Assembly (NCBI GenBank): GCA_013694945.1
Contig: JACDBM010000172.1
Location: 1 to 8,297 of the forward strand
Source: Chthoniobacterales bacterium
GTDB taxonomy: Bacteria; Verrucomicrobiota; Verrucomicrobiia; Chthoniobacterales; UBA10450
Length of the DNA stretch: 8,297 bases
Direction: 5' to 3'
The notes under the pieces were generated by a model that saw nothing but the letters and a program-made list of their open reading frames with translations, was not told where the DNA came from and ran no database searches. Each line of letters opens with the position of its first letter. Within the stretch, counting starts at the first letter, position 1. This document shows, in pieces, positions 1 through 7,561 of the stretch. Made by a program: the position numbers and the translations under genes.

Positions 1-2432
1 GCAGCCGTCAGCCGCAGCGTGCGTCCGAGCACGAGCTGGAGGATGTTGCCACGCGTGGCGCCGAGCGCGATGCGAATGCCGATCTCCTTGTAACGTTGCG
101 TCACGAGATACGCGATCACGCCGTAGATGCCGAGGCACGCCAGCACGAGCGCGAACCCGGAGACGATCCCGATTAGCCAAGTGCGAAAACGGGGCTGCGC
201 GATCGAGTCGTGGATCAGTGCTTCCATCGTATTCACGCGCACGACTAATCCCGGATCGAGGCGGCGAAGCGTCGCTCGCAGCTGTGATGCGACGATTCCA
301 GGATTGGCGGAATGCACGACGAAATTGAGGTCGCGGCCAACGAACTGCATCACATCCCCCGGCACCTGCGGATACGGCACGTAGATCTCAGCGTCACCTT
401 CGCTATCGAGGCGCACATGCTTGATATTCCCGCAGACGCCGACAATCGATAGCCAGTCGCTCCCGTAGCGGATCCGTTTCCCGAGCGGGCTCTCGTTAGG
501 CCAAAACCGATCGGCAAAAAGCTGGTTCACGATCGCCACGCCAGGCGCGTTCTCATCGTCGCGATCGGTGAAATCGCGGCCGTGCTTCAGCGGAATCGCG
601 ATCGCTCCCAGATAACCGGGACTAGCAGGCCGGATTTGCGCGTTGTATTGCACGCCGGAAGGCGCCGGTTGGCCTTCGACTTCGTAGCTGTTGCCCCAGC
701 TGTTGCCGCCGAACGGCAAATGCGAAACGACACCCGCGCCATCCACGCCCGGCAGTGCACGCACCGCTGCAAGCGATTCGCGATAAAAACGGATCATTGT
801 CGCTGCGTCAGCGTAGCGATCTTTCATGAGCACCGCATCTGCCGTGATCGTGTTCTCCGAGCGGAAGCCGGGATCAGCATGGACGAGGGCGATAAAGCTC
901 CGCATCATGAGCGCGCAGCCGATCAGCAGCAGTGCTGCCAGCGCGACTTCTGCGAAAACGAGCGCGTGCCGGATGCGCTCGGTTGCTGCGCCGGAAGTCG
1001 CGCGGGTGGCGCCTTTCAGCCCGAGCTCAAACCTGATGTGTGAGGCCGCGAAGGCTGGCCCGAGGCCGACTAGAATCCCAGCCGCCATGCTCACGGCGAG
1101 GACGAACACGAGCGCCGAACCATCGAGTCGTGTGTTCAGAAGCTCCGGCAGATTCCCGGCCGCGAAGAGCTTCAGCAGATCGAGACCCCAGATCGCGATC
1201 CCCATCCCAAGCGCACCGCCGATACAGGCGAGCAGCGTTGCTTCCGTGAGTAGTTGCGCGAAGAGACGGCGGCGGCTCGCGCCGAGCGCGCTGCGGATTG
1301 CCATCTCTGCCTGGCGCGTGTTGGCACGCGCGAGCACCAGGTTCGCAACGTTCGTGCACGCGATCAGCAACAGGAACGCGACTGCCGATAGCAGCACGAG
1401 AAGCGGTCGCCGCAGCTCGCTCGCGAGCATCTCCTTTAAGCTCACGGGGTAAAAGCGGCGCACGGTGTCGTCCTCCGGCGCGTTCACATGCGTTGCGAGA
1501 AGATCGGTTTCGGCCTGCAAACGCTCGGGCGTGACGCCTTCCTTTAGTCGACCAACTACGCGCAGGAAGTGCGCGTCAAGATGTTCCTGGTAAAACTGGC
1601 TGCCGAGTGCGGCTGGCACCCAGAGCTTCGCTTCTCGGTCGAGGAACATGAAGCTCTCCGGCATTACGCCCACGACCGTGTACGGCTCGCCGTTCATTAC
1701 CACGGCTTGCCCAAGCACATCGTTCCGCGCGCCGAATTTATCGCGCCAGAACGCGTAACTCAGGATCACGGCGCGATCGTGGCCGGGCTCTCCTTCCGAT
1801 GCGAGGAATACGCGGCCGAGCGCGGGATGGGCGCGCAGCGTTTCAAAAAACGACGGCGTCACCTGTCGCCCGATTGCCAGCTCCGGTTCGCCGCGTCCGG
1901 AGATCGTGAAGCCGTTGCCGGTGAATGCCGCGAGGTTTTCGAAGAGTTGCGACTCCTTCTGCCAGGTCGTGAACTCGCGGGTTGAAAACGAGACGCGCTT
2001 CTCCTGCGGCAGATCCTGCCAAAGCATGAAAAGACGATCGGCCTGCGGGAACGGCGGCCCTTTTAAAAGCACGGAGTTCACGATCGTGAACATGAGCGCC
2101 GTACTGCCGATCCCGAGGCCGAGAACCAGCGCAACGGTGAGCGAAAACACCGGGGATTTGCGCAGCGTGCGAAACGCGAAGCGCACGTCCTGCATTCGGG
2201 TGTCAATGAAGTGTCCCATGCGAACTTCGCGCACCTGTTCCTCGACCTGCTCTGTGCCGCCGAGTTCCACTAATGCCGCGCGACGCGCCTCCTTTTCAGT
2301 CATGCCTTCTTTCATTTTTTCCTCTGATAACATCTCAACGTACGACCGAACTTCTTCCTTTAGTTCCCGCTCCACTTCATTCTTGCGAGCAAGATTCCGG
2401 AAGAGACTCGCGAGGCTTGGAAGCAGCGGCAT
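1..2432 (-). CDS. ADOP-type ABC transporter permease (MacB/FtsX-like), C-terminus cut by window edge
   Basis: I translated the minus strand from ATG 2432 and found 810 open codons to the window edge. Residues 15-70 form the cytoplasmic N-terminal ADOP domain (KNEVERELKEEVRSYVEML, then EARRAALVELGG). A first FtsX/MacB half follows: a membrane helix at about 96-121, a periplasmic MacB-PCD domain at about 125-335 (with NGEPYTVVGVMPE), and helices at about 343-368, 398-420 and 437-460. The second half starts with a helix at about 489-511, then a second periplasmic domain (PLKHGRDF near 614-621, LSIVGVCGNIKHV near 661-673) and a helix at about 752-776, followed by the FtsX signature KEIGIRIALGATRGNIL. 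About 70 residues and the last two helices lie outside the window. An in-frame TAA just upstream (2445-2447) makes ATG 2432 the only ATG option; no clear Shine-Dalgarno is visible. It begins 12 bases after the small membrane protein gene. The transported substrate is unknown. It could be cell-envelope export or a MacB-like mechanotransmission role, and it needs an ATPase encoded elsewhere. Confidence 0.93.
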   Translation of the reverse strand, partial: MPLLPSLASLFRNLARKNEVERELKEEVRSYVEMLSEEKMKEGMTEKEARRAALVELGGTEQVEEQVREVRMGHFIDTRMQDVRFAFRTLRKSPVFSLTVALVLGLGIGSTALMFTIVNSVLLKGPPFPQADRLFMLWQDLPQEKRVSFSTREFTTWQKESQLFENLAAFTGNGFTISGRGEPELAIGRQVTPSFFETLRAHPALGRVFLASEGEPGHDRAVILSYAFWRDKFGARNDVLGQAVVMNGEPYTVVGVMPESFMFLDREAKLWVPAALGSQFYQEHLDAHFLRVVGRLKEGVTPERLQAETDLLATHVNAPEDDTVRRFYPVSLKEMLASELRRPLLVLLSAVAFLLLIACTNVANLVLARANTRQAEMAIRSALGASRRRLFAQLLTEATLLACIGGALGMGIAIWGLDLLKLFAAGNLPELLNTRLDGSALVFVLAVSMAAGILVGLGPAFAASHIRFELGLKGATRATSGAATERIRHALVFAEVALAALLLIGCALMMRSFIALVHADPGFRSENTITADAVLMKDRYADAATMIRFYRESLAAVRALPGVDGAGVVSHLPFGGNSWGNSYEVEGQPAPSGVQYNAQIRPASPGYLGAIAIPLKHGRDFTDRDDENAPGVAIVNQLFADRFWPNESPLGKRIRYGSDWLSIVGVCGNIKHVRLDSEGDAEIYVPYPQVPGDVMQFVGRDLNFVVHSANPGIVASQLRATLRRLDPGLVVRVNTMEALIHDSIAQPRFRTWLIGIVSGFALVLACLGIYGVIAYLVTQRYKEIGIRIALGATRGNILQLVLGRTLRLTA

Positions 2433-2444
2433 GATTTCGGAGGC

Positions 2445-2661
2445 TTAGCTCGTTCTGCTGGTCACCCAACTAAGAATCAGAAATGTGGAGGCGAAGAACG
2501 GAAACAGGCCATACAGAGTGTCACTTGCCGAGTGCGAATGCCGGGTCGATCGCGAGGAAAGCTGTAACGCCAAACACGATTGCAAGGAACGTGACGATGA
2601 AACCGCCTAACGATACCGGCGCATAGAACCACCCGACGCGCGTGAAGAACTTCCTCTTCAT
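2445..2661 (-). pseudogene. Small two-helix membrane protein (71 aa when repaired), broken by one extra base
   Basis: ATG 2661 lies two bases after the hydrolase stop codon. The frame reads MKRKFFTRVGWFYAPVSLGG, then a hydrophobic helix (residues about 21-37), then AID. After that the frame goes wrong and stops at TGA near 2520. Removing one G from the plus-strand run ggg at 2543-2545 restores RHSHSASDTLYGLFPFFA, a second helix, and the end LSWVTSRTS with TAA at 2445-2447. The result is exactly 71 codons plus stop. I recall this layout (MKR-x-FFTR-x-GW-FY start, HS-x-SDTLYG loop, second helix) from uncharacterised small inner-membrane proteins in Verrucomicrobia, Acidobacteria and related genomes; the function is unknown. 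The tight spacing to the hydrolase before it and the ADOP 12 bases after it suggests one transcript. As written, the product would keep only the first helix (46 residues). It may be a true pseudogene or a base-calling error. Confidence 0.8.
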
Positions 2662-2663
2662 GA

Positions 2664-3380
2664 TCAGGGCGCCGGCTGCCTGGCCCACTCCTCCACGAGG
2701 TCGATCCACTCCTTGAGTGGCTGATAGAGAACGGCATGGCCGGTTCCGATCTTTAGCTCGACTTCCTTCCGCCGGTTCAAACCGGTAGCTTTGTCGAAGA
2801 ACGGCTGGCAGGTACGGCCGAACTCGTCATTCATGTCGTAGATCGAAAGAACGTTGCCGTGAAGGTCGATGTTGTGCGTTCGCGCGAGCCAGTCGTTGCA
2901 GTTCGCCATGATGACGAAGTTTACGTCGCGGTTTTTGAGCGCAGTGGAGGCGAGCATCGCGATGACCGATCCTTTCGACGCGCCAACGACTGTGATGTGA
3001 CTGGGCGGAACGCCAGCTGTCAGAAGCAGGTTGATCTGCTCGACGACTTTCTGCGCGTAGGCTTTCGTATCAGTCGCTTTCGGACGCGACTCACTGATGA
3101 CGACGAAGCCTTTCCGCTCCAGCGCGTGCAGGATCTCGAGATACTCGTACGTCCCATACTTTGGGTCAGTCGGATGGATGCCGTTGTTCTCGATGATCGC
3201 GCCGTGCAGGTAGATGAGGTAACGCGCGGCGGGATCAATCTTTGCCGGGATCTCCTTGCGCAACATCGCCGTTGCAGCGGCTGTCGCTTCCGCGATTGGA
3301 GTGACGCCTGGTTGCTGCGCTAAAAGCAACACCGGCAGCACGCACAGCGTGGCACATAGAATGCGAGCCCTTTTACTCAT
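2664..3380 (-). CDS. Secreted alpha/beta-hydrolase-fold protein
   Basis: 238 aa. Residues 1-21 look like a Sec signal peptide (MSKRARIL, a hydrophobic core, then VLLLAQQ); there is no lipobox cysteine. The mature part has an alpha/beta-hydrolase pattern: strand and oxyanion-type turn RYLIYLHG (53-60), a second strand GFVVISESRP (91-100), and the nucleophile elbow VVGASKGS (131-138), fitting G-x-S-x-G with Ser135. The candidate acid is Asp182 or Asp185 in SIYDMNDEFG, and the candidate base is His215 in IGTGHAVLY. The triad is therefore complete in order and spacing, so an active esterase/peptidase-like enzyme in the periplasm is plausible. The substrate cannot be told. ATG 3380 is chosen because it gives the signal peptide and overlaps the end of the upstream ADOP remnant (ATGAGTAA), which suggests coupled translation. 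The stop lies two bases before the next start. This gene is not an ADOP component, and its place inside the array is unusual. Confidence 0.88.
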   Translation of the reverse strand: MSKRARILCATLCVLPVLLLAQQPGVTPIAEATAAATAMLRKEIPAKIDPAARYLIYLHGAIIENNGIHPTDPKYGTYEYLEILHALERKGFVVISESRPKATDTKAYAQKVVEQINLLLTAGVPPSHITVVGASKGSVIAMLASTALKNRDVNFVIMANCNDWLARTHNIDLHGNVLSIYDMNDEFGRTCQPFFDKATGLNRRKEVELKIGTGHAVLYQPLKEWIDLVEEWARQPAP

Positions 3381-4294
3381 ATCGCAAAGCTTCCATCGGC
3401 TCGACTGCGGATGCGCGTCGTGCCGGCAGATAGGCGGCGAGCAGCGCGACGAGGATAATCAGGAGCGAGAGAGACGCGAAGGTGAGGGGATCGGCCGCAG
3501 AGACGGCAAACAGCAAACTCGATATCAGGCGTGTGAGCGCGAAGGCGCCTGCGAGTCCGAGAGCAGTGCCCGCCAGCACCAGAAGCATCCCTTCGCGCAG
3601 GACGAGCTTCAGCACATCGCCCCGCTGCGCGCCCAGTGCCATACGCAATCCAATCTCGTGCGTTCGCTGGCTCACGGTGTAGCTCATCACGCCGTAGAGG
3701 CCGATCACACCGAGGAGGAGTCCGATGCACGAGAAGGTGCTGAGCAGGAAAAGATTGAACCGGCGCGGCGCGAGCGATCTGTCGAGCGATGACTCCAACG
3801 TAGCGACCGGTCCCAGCGGCTGATCGGGATCCGAGCTCCTGAATTTCGCGACGGATCGCAGGCACGAGTGTCATCGGGTCCGAGCTGGTCTTCATGAGGA
3901 TGTCCATCGCGCGCAGCCAGTCGCCGGTGCGTTTAGGATTCAACTGCGTCCACGGCCGATACACTTTCACGCGTGGTTCTTCGTCCAGGCCGCTATGTCT
4001 GACGTGCCTAACGACACCGACAATCTCCTGCCACGCTTCGTCCTGGTTCTCGAAGCGAAAACGCCGCCCGAGAACCGAGGGAAGCGCCGCCCTGCGAGCA
4101 GCGGAATGCTGAGCGCCGGCGCCTCCGAATTCCATCAACGCGGCGCGACGTGCTTCTCTTTCGCTCACGCCTTCCTTCGTCTTTACGCGCGTCAGCAACT
4201 CGACGGACGACCTGACTTCCTCCGACAAGTCGCGCTCGACTTTGTTTTTGCGGCTGAGATTGCGCAGCAGGCTTGCGAGTCGCGGAAGCAGCAT
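3373..4294 (-). pseudogene. Remnant of an ADOP permease: two internal deletions plus a one-base insertion
   Basis: ATG 4294 starts MLLPRLASLLRNLSRKNKVE and runs through the ADOP N-terminal domain to EARRAALMEFGG (58 residues, down to 4121). This segment is very like the N-terminus of the ADOP at 2432. The reading then jumps, in another frame, to ALSIPLLAGRRF (4116-4081), which matches the second periplasmic domain of the intact ADOP (AMGIPLLKGRLL, near its residue 616). It jumps again to LGRRFRFENQDEAW then IVGVVRHVRH (from 4072, first frame). About 550 codons, including membrane helices 1-5, are missing at the first join and roughly 25-30 at the second. At 3831-3832 one extra base shifts the frame; removing it joins EIQEL to DPDQPLGPVATLESS and the complete C-terminal FtsX domain (GLYGVMSYTVSQRTHEIG, then MALGAQRGDV, ending MEALRYE, TAA 3373-3375). 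No working permease is possible. Read without repair, the frame stays open as a 305-residue chimera to TGA 3377-3379. Confidence 0.9.
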
Positions 4295-4323
4295 GCTCTT
4301 ACTCGAAGGGATCGTTGACCGGT

Positions 4324-4403
4324 TGTAGCGACGCCGCTCTGTCCGCAAAGGGACGCTGTTTGCGGGTGGCATCTCAGAACGGCGACAGAGCGCCGTCGCT
4401 ACA
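4324..4403. repeat. Imperfect inverted repeat, 22-bp arms, with nested hairpin
   Basis: The left arm 4324-4345 begins TGTAGCGACG and continues CGCTCTGTC. The right arm 4382-4403 is its reverse complement with two mismatches (20 of 22 pairs). Inside the left half a perfect 7-bp hairpin, CCGCAAA (4343-4349) against TTTGCGG (4359-4365), is nested. The element lies in the 164-bp gap between the intact ADOP stop and the ADOP remnant start. There is no T-run after either arm, so it is not a classical intrinsic terminator. Its shape resembles a dispersed REP-like or MITE-like palindrome; a role in RNA processing or attenuation between the two ADOPs is possible but unproven. Confidence 0.75.
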
Positions 4404-4458
4404 CCGAGAGCATTCGGACCGTGTAAATCGGTGTCCATCCCGTGGCTTCTTCACCCTT

Positions 4459-7098
4459 TCATTCGTAGCGGAGCGCAATAACAGGATTCACACGCGTCGC
4501 TTTGCGCGCAGGAATGTAATTCGCGACGAGCGCGACGAGGATGAGCAGCCCAGATACGGCAATGAATGTGACCGCGTCAGTCGCGCCGACGCCAAAGAGG
4601 AAGCTCTGCATCACCCGTGTGAGTCCCCACGAGGCGACTACGCCGATCCCAATACCTACCAATGTCAGAAGCATTCCATTCCCGACGACGAGCCGCATGA
4701 TATCAGCGCGCGTGGCGCCCAGTGCCATCCGAATGCCGACCTCGTGGGTGCGTTGCGTGGCAGAGTAATTCATCACGCCATAGAGGCCGACCGACGCGAG
4801 CACCAGCGCTACGCCGGCGAAGATCGTGAGTAGCAACGTGTTGAAACGCGGCCGCGCGATCGATTTCGAGATGACCTGTTTCATCGTGCGGAGATCCGCG
4901 ATGGGCTGGTCGGGATCGAGCCCGCGGATTTCCTTTTGGACCGCCGCTCCGAACCGCGCGGCATCGCCTGCGGTGCGCACGATCAGCGCCATGCCTGAGT
5001 AGGGCTCGCGCGAGTGCGGCCAGTAGACCGCCGCCTCGGGTTCCTTGTCCAGCGCGCCCTCTTTGATGTCACCGACGACGCCGACGATTTCATCCGGCCC
5101 GCCTTCACCCCAGGTCACCTCGATCCGCTTCCCGATCGGGTCGTCGTTCGGGAAATATTTCCTGGCCAGGGTTTCGTTGATGAGAAGAACGCGCGGCTCT
5201 TTCCCGTCGCGTTCGTCGAGCAGCCGGCCCTTGAGCAGCGGAATTCCCATCGCCTGAAAGTAGGTCGGTGTGATCACGCGCACTTCGGTGGGATTTTCCT
5301 GGCCGGGTGCGGGCTCGGGTTGTCCCACGATCTTGAAGGCGTCCCTCGCCGCGGGTCCGGTAAGCGGGAGGTAGCTGATCGCGCCAATCGCCTGCACCCC
5401 GGGCACGGCCGCGATGCGATCCTGCGCCTGTTTGAAGAAGTCCACGATCTGATGCGGCTCCTTGTATTTCGTGCGCGGCAACTGCACCCGCATCGTCAGC
5501 ACGTTCTCGGGCCGGAAGCCGGTCTCGACCGATTGCAGCTGCATAAAGCTGCGAATCATCAGGCCGGCGCCGATCAGGAGCACGAGCGCGATGGAGACTT
5601 CGGCAATGACAAAGACGTTGCGCAGCGTCCGGCTCCGTCCGCCGGTCGAACCGCGAGAGCCTTCTTTCAGGGCATCGTTCAAGTCCGGCCGCGAGGCCTG
5701 GAGGGCCGGGATTAATCCAAAGAGCAGTCCGGTGAAAAGCGAGACCGCGAGGGTGAAACCGAGCACACGCGGATCGATCGTAATCTCGTTCAAACGCGGG
5801 ATGTTGTCCGGCCCGAAGCCGATCAGGAGCTGGATTCCCCAGTAGGCGAGAATCACGCCTAGCAGTCCACCCATTGTCGCGAGCAAAACACTTTCCGTCA
5901 GCATCTGCCTAACGAGCCGGGTTCGACTCGCGCCGAGCGCCGCGCGCAAGGCGAGCTCCTTTTGCCGTGCCGCCGCACGCGAAAGCAGCAGATTGGCAAC
6001 GTTCGCGCAGGCGATCAGCAACACGAATGCGACCGCCGCGAACAAGACAATCAGGATTGGCTTGATCTCGCCGACGACCTGCTCGTGCATCGGGAGCAAG
6101 GCCACGTTCCAGCCAGCGTTGAATTTAGGATGGGCTTGCTCGATCTGCTTTCCGATGCCGGTCATCTCGGCCTGCGCCTGTTCGATGGTGACGCCCGGTT
6201 TCAGTCGCGCCATGACCTGCAGGTAACGGCCCCCGACTTCGCGATAATTGATCGCCGGATCCATCGCCATCGGCATCCAGGCCAGCACTTTGTCATCGAG
6301 AAAATGGAAGCCTGGGGGCATTACGCCGATGACGGTGCGCTGGCGCCCGTTCATCGTCACCGTCTGGCCGAGGATCTGCGGGCTCGCACCGAAACGGTTC
6401 TGCCAGAGCGCGTGGCTCAGGATCACGACCAGATCATTGCCAATCCGGTCTTCTTCGGGTGTGAAAGCGCGACCGAGCATCGGCTGCACGCCGAGCGCAG
6501 GAAAGAACCCCTGCGAGACGAGCTGCACCCTGATCTCTTCCGGTTCGCGGCCGCCGGTGAGGTTGGTCGGCCTGCTCACGAACGCGGCCATCTGCTCGAA
6601 CGATTTGCTCTGGCTCGACCAGTCCAAAAAATTGCCTGGCGAGACGACGTTTTGCCGATCGTTCTCCTGCAGGTTGTGCTCCCAGACCATCACGAGCTTC
6701 TCCGGATCCGCATAGGAAAGCGACCGCAAGAGCACGCCATTAATCACGCTGAAGATCGCGGTGTTCGCCCCAATGCCGAGCGCGAGCGCGATCACCGCCG
6801 TGAGCGTGAAACCCGGCTTCTTTAGCAGCGACCGCATCCCATAGCGCAGATCCATGAGGAAGGTCTCAAGGCTAAAGCCCGTCCGGCTCGCGCGAACCTC
6901 TTCCTTCACCTGCTCCACGCCGCCCACTTCCACCAATGCCGCGCGCCGCGCGTCCGTTTCATTCATTCCGTCTTTCATATTTTTCTCCGTGAGCAGTTCG
7001 ACATACGAGCTGAGTTCTTCCGACAGCTCCCGCTCCATCCGTCCTCTGTGAGTTGCGTTGTGGAGGAGACTCCCGGCTCGTGAAAATACCGTTCTCAT
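4459..7098 (-). CDS. ADOP-type ABC transporter permease (MacB/FtsX-like), full length
   Basis: 879 aa from ATG 7098. Residues 18-72 form the N-terminal ADOP domain (MERELSEELSSYVELL, EARRAAL-like DARRAALVEVGG, VEQVKEEVR). Half one: helix about 97-121 (ALALGIGANTAIFSVINGVL), periplasmic MacB-PCD about 125-340 (NGRQRTVIGVMPPGFHFL at 250-267), and helices about 347-372, 402-425 and 443-466. The FtsX motif ELALRAALGASRTRLVRQML lies between the second and third of these. Half two: helix about 496-516, second periplasmic domain (MGIPLLKGR 617-625, DPIGKRIEV 653-661, EIVGVVGDIKEG 670-681), helix about 756-777, the motif THEVGIRMALGATRADIMRL, helices about 806-829 and 845-863, and the end NPVIALRYE, typical of the family. 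There is no Walker A or Walker B, so it must borrow an ATPase. ATG 7134 (MFRSAQHDRRAL) would only translate the adjacent repeat, so I reject it; a weak AGAAGAG precedes ATG 7098. It follows padR and is probably under its control. The substrate is unknown. Confidence 0.95.
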   Translation of the reverse strand: MRTVFSRAGSLLHNATHRGRMERELSEELSSYVELLTEKNMKDGMNETDARRAALVEVGGVEQVKEEVRASRTGFSLETFLMDLRYGMRSLLKKPGFTLTAVIALALGIGANTAIFSVINGVLLRSLSYADPEKLVMVWEHNLQENDRQNVVSPGNFLDWSSQSKSFEQMAAFVSRPTNLTGGREPEEIRVQLVSQGFFPALGVQPMLGRAFTPEEDRIGNDLVVILSHALWQNRFGASPQILGQTVTMNGRQRTVIGVMPPGFHFLDDKVLAWMPMAMDPAINYREVGGRYLQVMARLKPGVTIEQAQAEMTGIGKQIEQAHPKFNAGWNVALLPMHEQVVGEIKPILIVLFAAVAFVLLIACANVANLLLSRAAARQKELALRAALGASRTRLVRQMLTESVLLATMGGLLGVILAYWGIQLLIGFGPDNIPRLNEITIDPRVLGFTLAVSLFTGLLFGLIPALQASRPDLNDALKEGSRGSTGGRSRTLRNVFVIAEVSIALVLLIGAGLMIRSFMQLQSVETGFRPENVLTMRVQLPRTKYKEPHQIVDFFKQAQDRIAAVPGVQAIGAISYLPLTGPAARDAFKIVGQPEPAPGQENPTEVRVITPTYFQAMGIPLLKGRLLDERDGKEPRVLLINETLARKYFPNDDPIGKRIEVTWGEGGPDEIVGVVGDIKEGALDKEPEAAVYWPHSREPYSGMALIVRTAGDAARFGAAVQKEIRGLDPDQPIADLRTMKQVISKSIARPRFNTLLLTIFAGVALVLASVGLYGVMNYSATQRTHEVGIRMALGATRADIMRLVVGNGMLLTLVGIGIGVVASWGLTRVMQSFLFGVGATDAVTFIAVSGLLILVALVANYIPARKATRVNPVIALRYE

Positions 7099-7108
7099 AA
7101 GTGCTCTT

Positions 7109-7201
7109 CTGTCATGTTGAGCGGAGCGAAACATCTCTGACTATTTCTCTCGCGCGTTAGTAGAAATGGCCAGAGATCCTTCACTTCGTTCAGGATGACA
7201 G
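7109..7201. repeat. Dispersed-type 93-bp imperfect inverted repeat (REP/MITE-like)
   Basis: The arms are 7109-7139 and 7171-7201, about 31 bp each. The left begins CTGTCATGTTGAGCGGAGCG and the right, read in reverse complement, begins CTGTCATCCTGAACGAAGTG; both end ATCTCTG, with 7 mismatches, several of which would still form G-U pairs in RNA. The centre adds a 6-bp hairpin, ATTTCT (7143-7148) with AGAAAT (7162-7167). I recall TGTCAT-CTGAGCGAAGCGAAGGATCTCTG elements as highly dispersed non-coding repeats in Acidobacteria, Verrucomicrobia and neighbouring phyla. It has no coding capacity and I see no clear target-site duplication. It fills almost the whole gap between padR and its ADOP and could fold in the shared transcript. 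Confidence 0.8.
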
Positions 7202-7216
7202 TCATTGCTGTGGGAT

Positions 7217-7561
7217 TCAGGTTGCTCGGAGCGCGCTGGTCATCGCCATCGAAATGCGCTGCCAATCCTCCGTCTCGGTCTCGAGCTGACGCCGCCCGGC
7301 CTTCGTCAGGCTGTAATATTTAGCGCGCCGCTTGTTCTCCGATTCTCCCCATTCTGCCTTCAACCATCCGGCTTCAGCCATGCGGTGGAGCGCCGGAAAG
7401 AGCGATCCCGGTTTCACATCAAATGTCCCCTTCGTAATCTGACTAATCCGGTTCGAAACTCCGAGCCCATGGAGTGGCTGCGCCGAAAGCGCTTTCAGCA
7501 CCAGCAAGTCGAGCGTTCCCTGCAAAAGATCAGCCTTGGAATCGTCTTCATGTGCACTCAT
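7217..7561 (-). CDS. PadR-family transcriptional repressor (ADOP-associated type)
   Basis: 114 aa. The winged-helix domain covers about residues 10-92: the opening KADLLQGTLDLLVLKAL (9-25), HGLGVSNRISQITKG (31-45), the recognition region VKPGSLFPALHRMAEAGWL (49-67), and the wing with RRAKYYSLTKAGRRQL (78-93), closely following the PadR pattern GSLYPALHRLE-GWI. A short C-terminal helix (94-114) would serve in dimerisation. Members of this family (the 'acidobacterial' PadR subgroup) lie next to ADOP genes and act as phenolic- or drug-responsive repressors in characterised relatives; the ligand here is unknown. ATG 7561 is embedded in a perfect palindrome and has no Shine-Dalgarno, so the mRNA may have a very short leader. 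It is transcribed towards the ADOP at 7098, with the 93-bp repeat between them. Autoregulation through the palindrome is the natural inference. Confidence 0.93.
   Translation of the reverse strand: MSAHEDDSKADLLQGTLDLLVLKALSAQPLHGLGVSNRISQITKGTFDVKPGSLFPALHRMAEAGWLKAEWGESENKRRAKYYSLTKAGRRQLETETEDWQRISMAMTSALRAT

Noticed and set aside
2477..2737. 86-codon minus-strand open frame overlapping the small membrane protein and the hydrolase end
   Set aside because: It is the third frame; its Arg- and His-rich content matches nothing, whereas the other two frames join into a coherent membrane protein.
4324..4403. Inverted repeat as an intrinsic terminator after the intact ADOP
   Set aside because: There is no T-run downstream of either arm, and the stem is interrupted by a nested hairpin and a bulge.
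5962..6825. 287-codon plus-strand open frame, with others at 5014-5715, 826-1452 and 1906-2448
   Set aside because: They lie antisense to the ADOP genes. Their composition (Arg-, His- and Asp-rich or Ser- and Arg-rich) has no domain pattern, while the opposite strand reads as clear ADOP protein.
7099..7134. Upstream start for the full-length ADOP at ATG 7134
   Set aside because: The extra 12 residues are encoded by the inverted repeat; the family N-terminus begins at MRTVFSRAGSLL.
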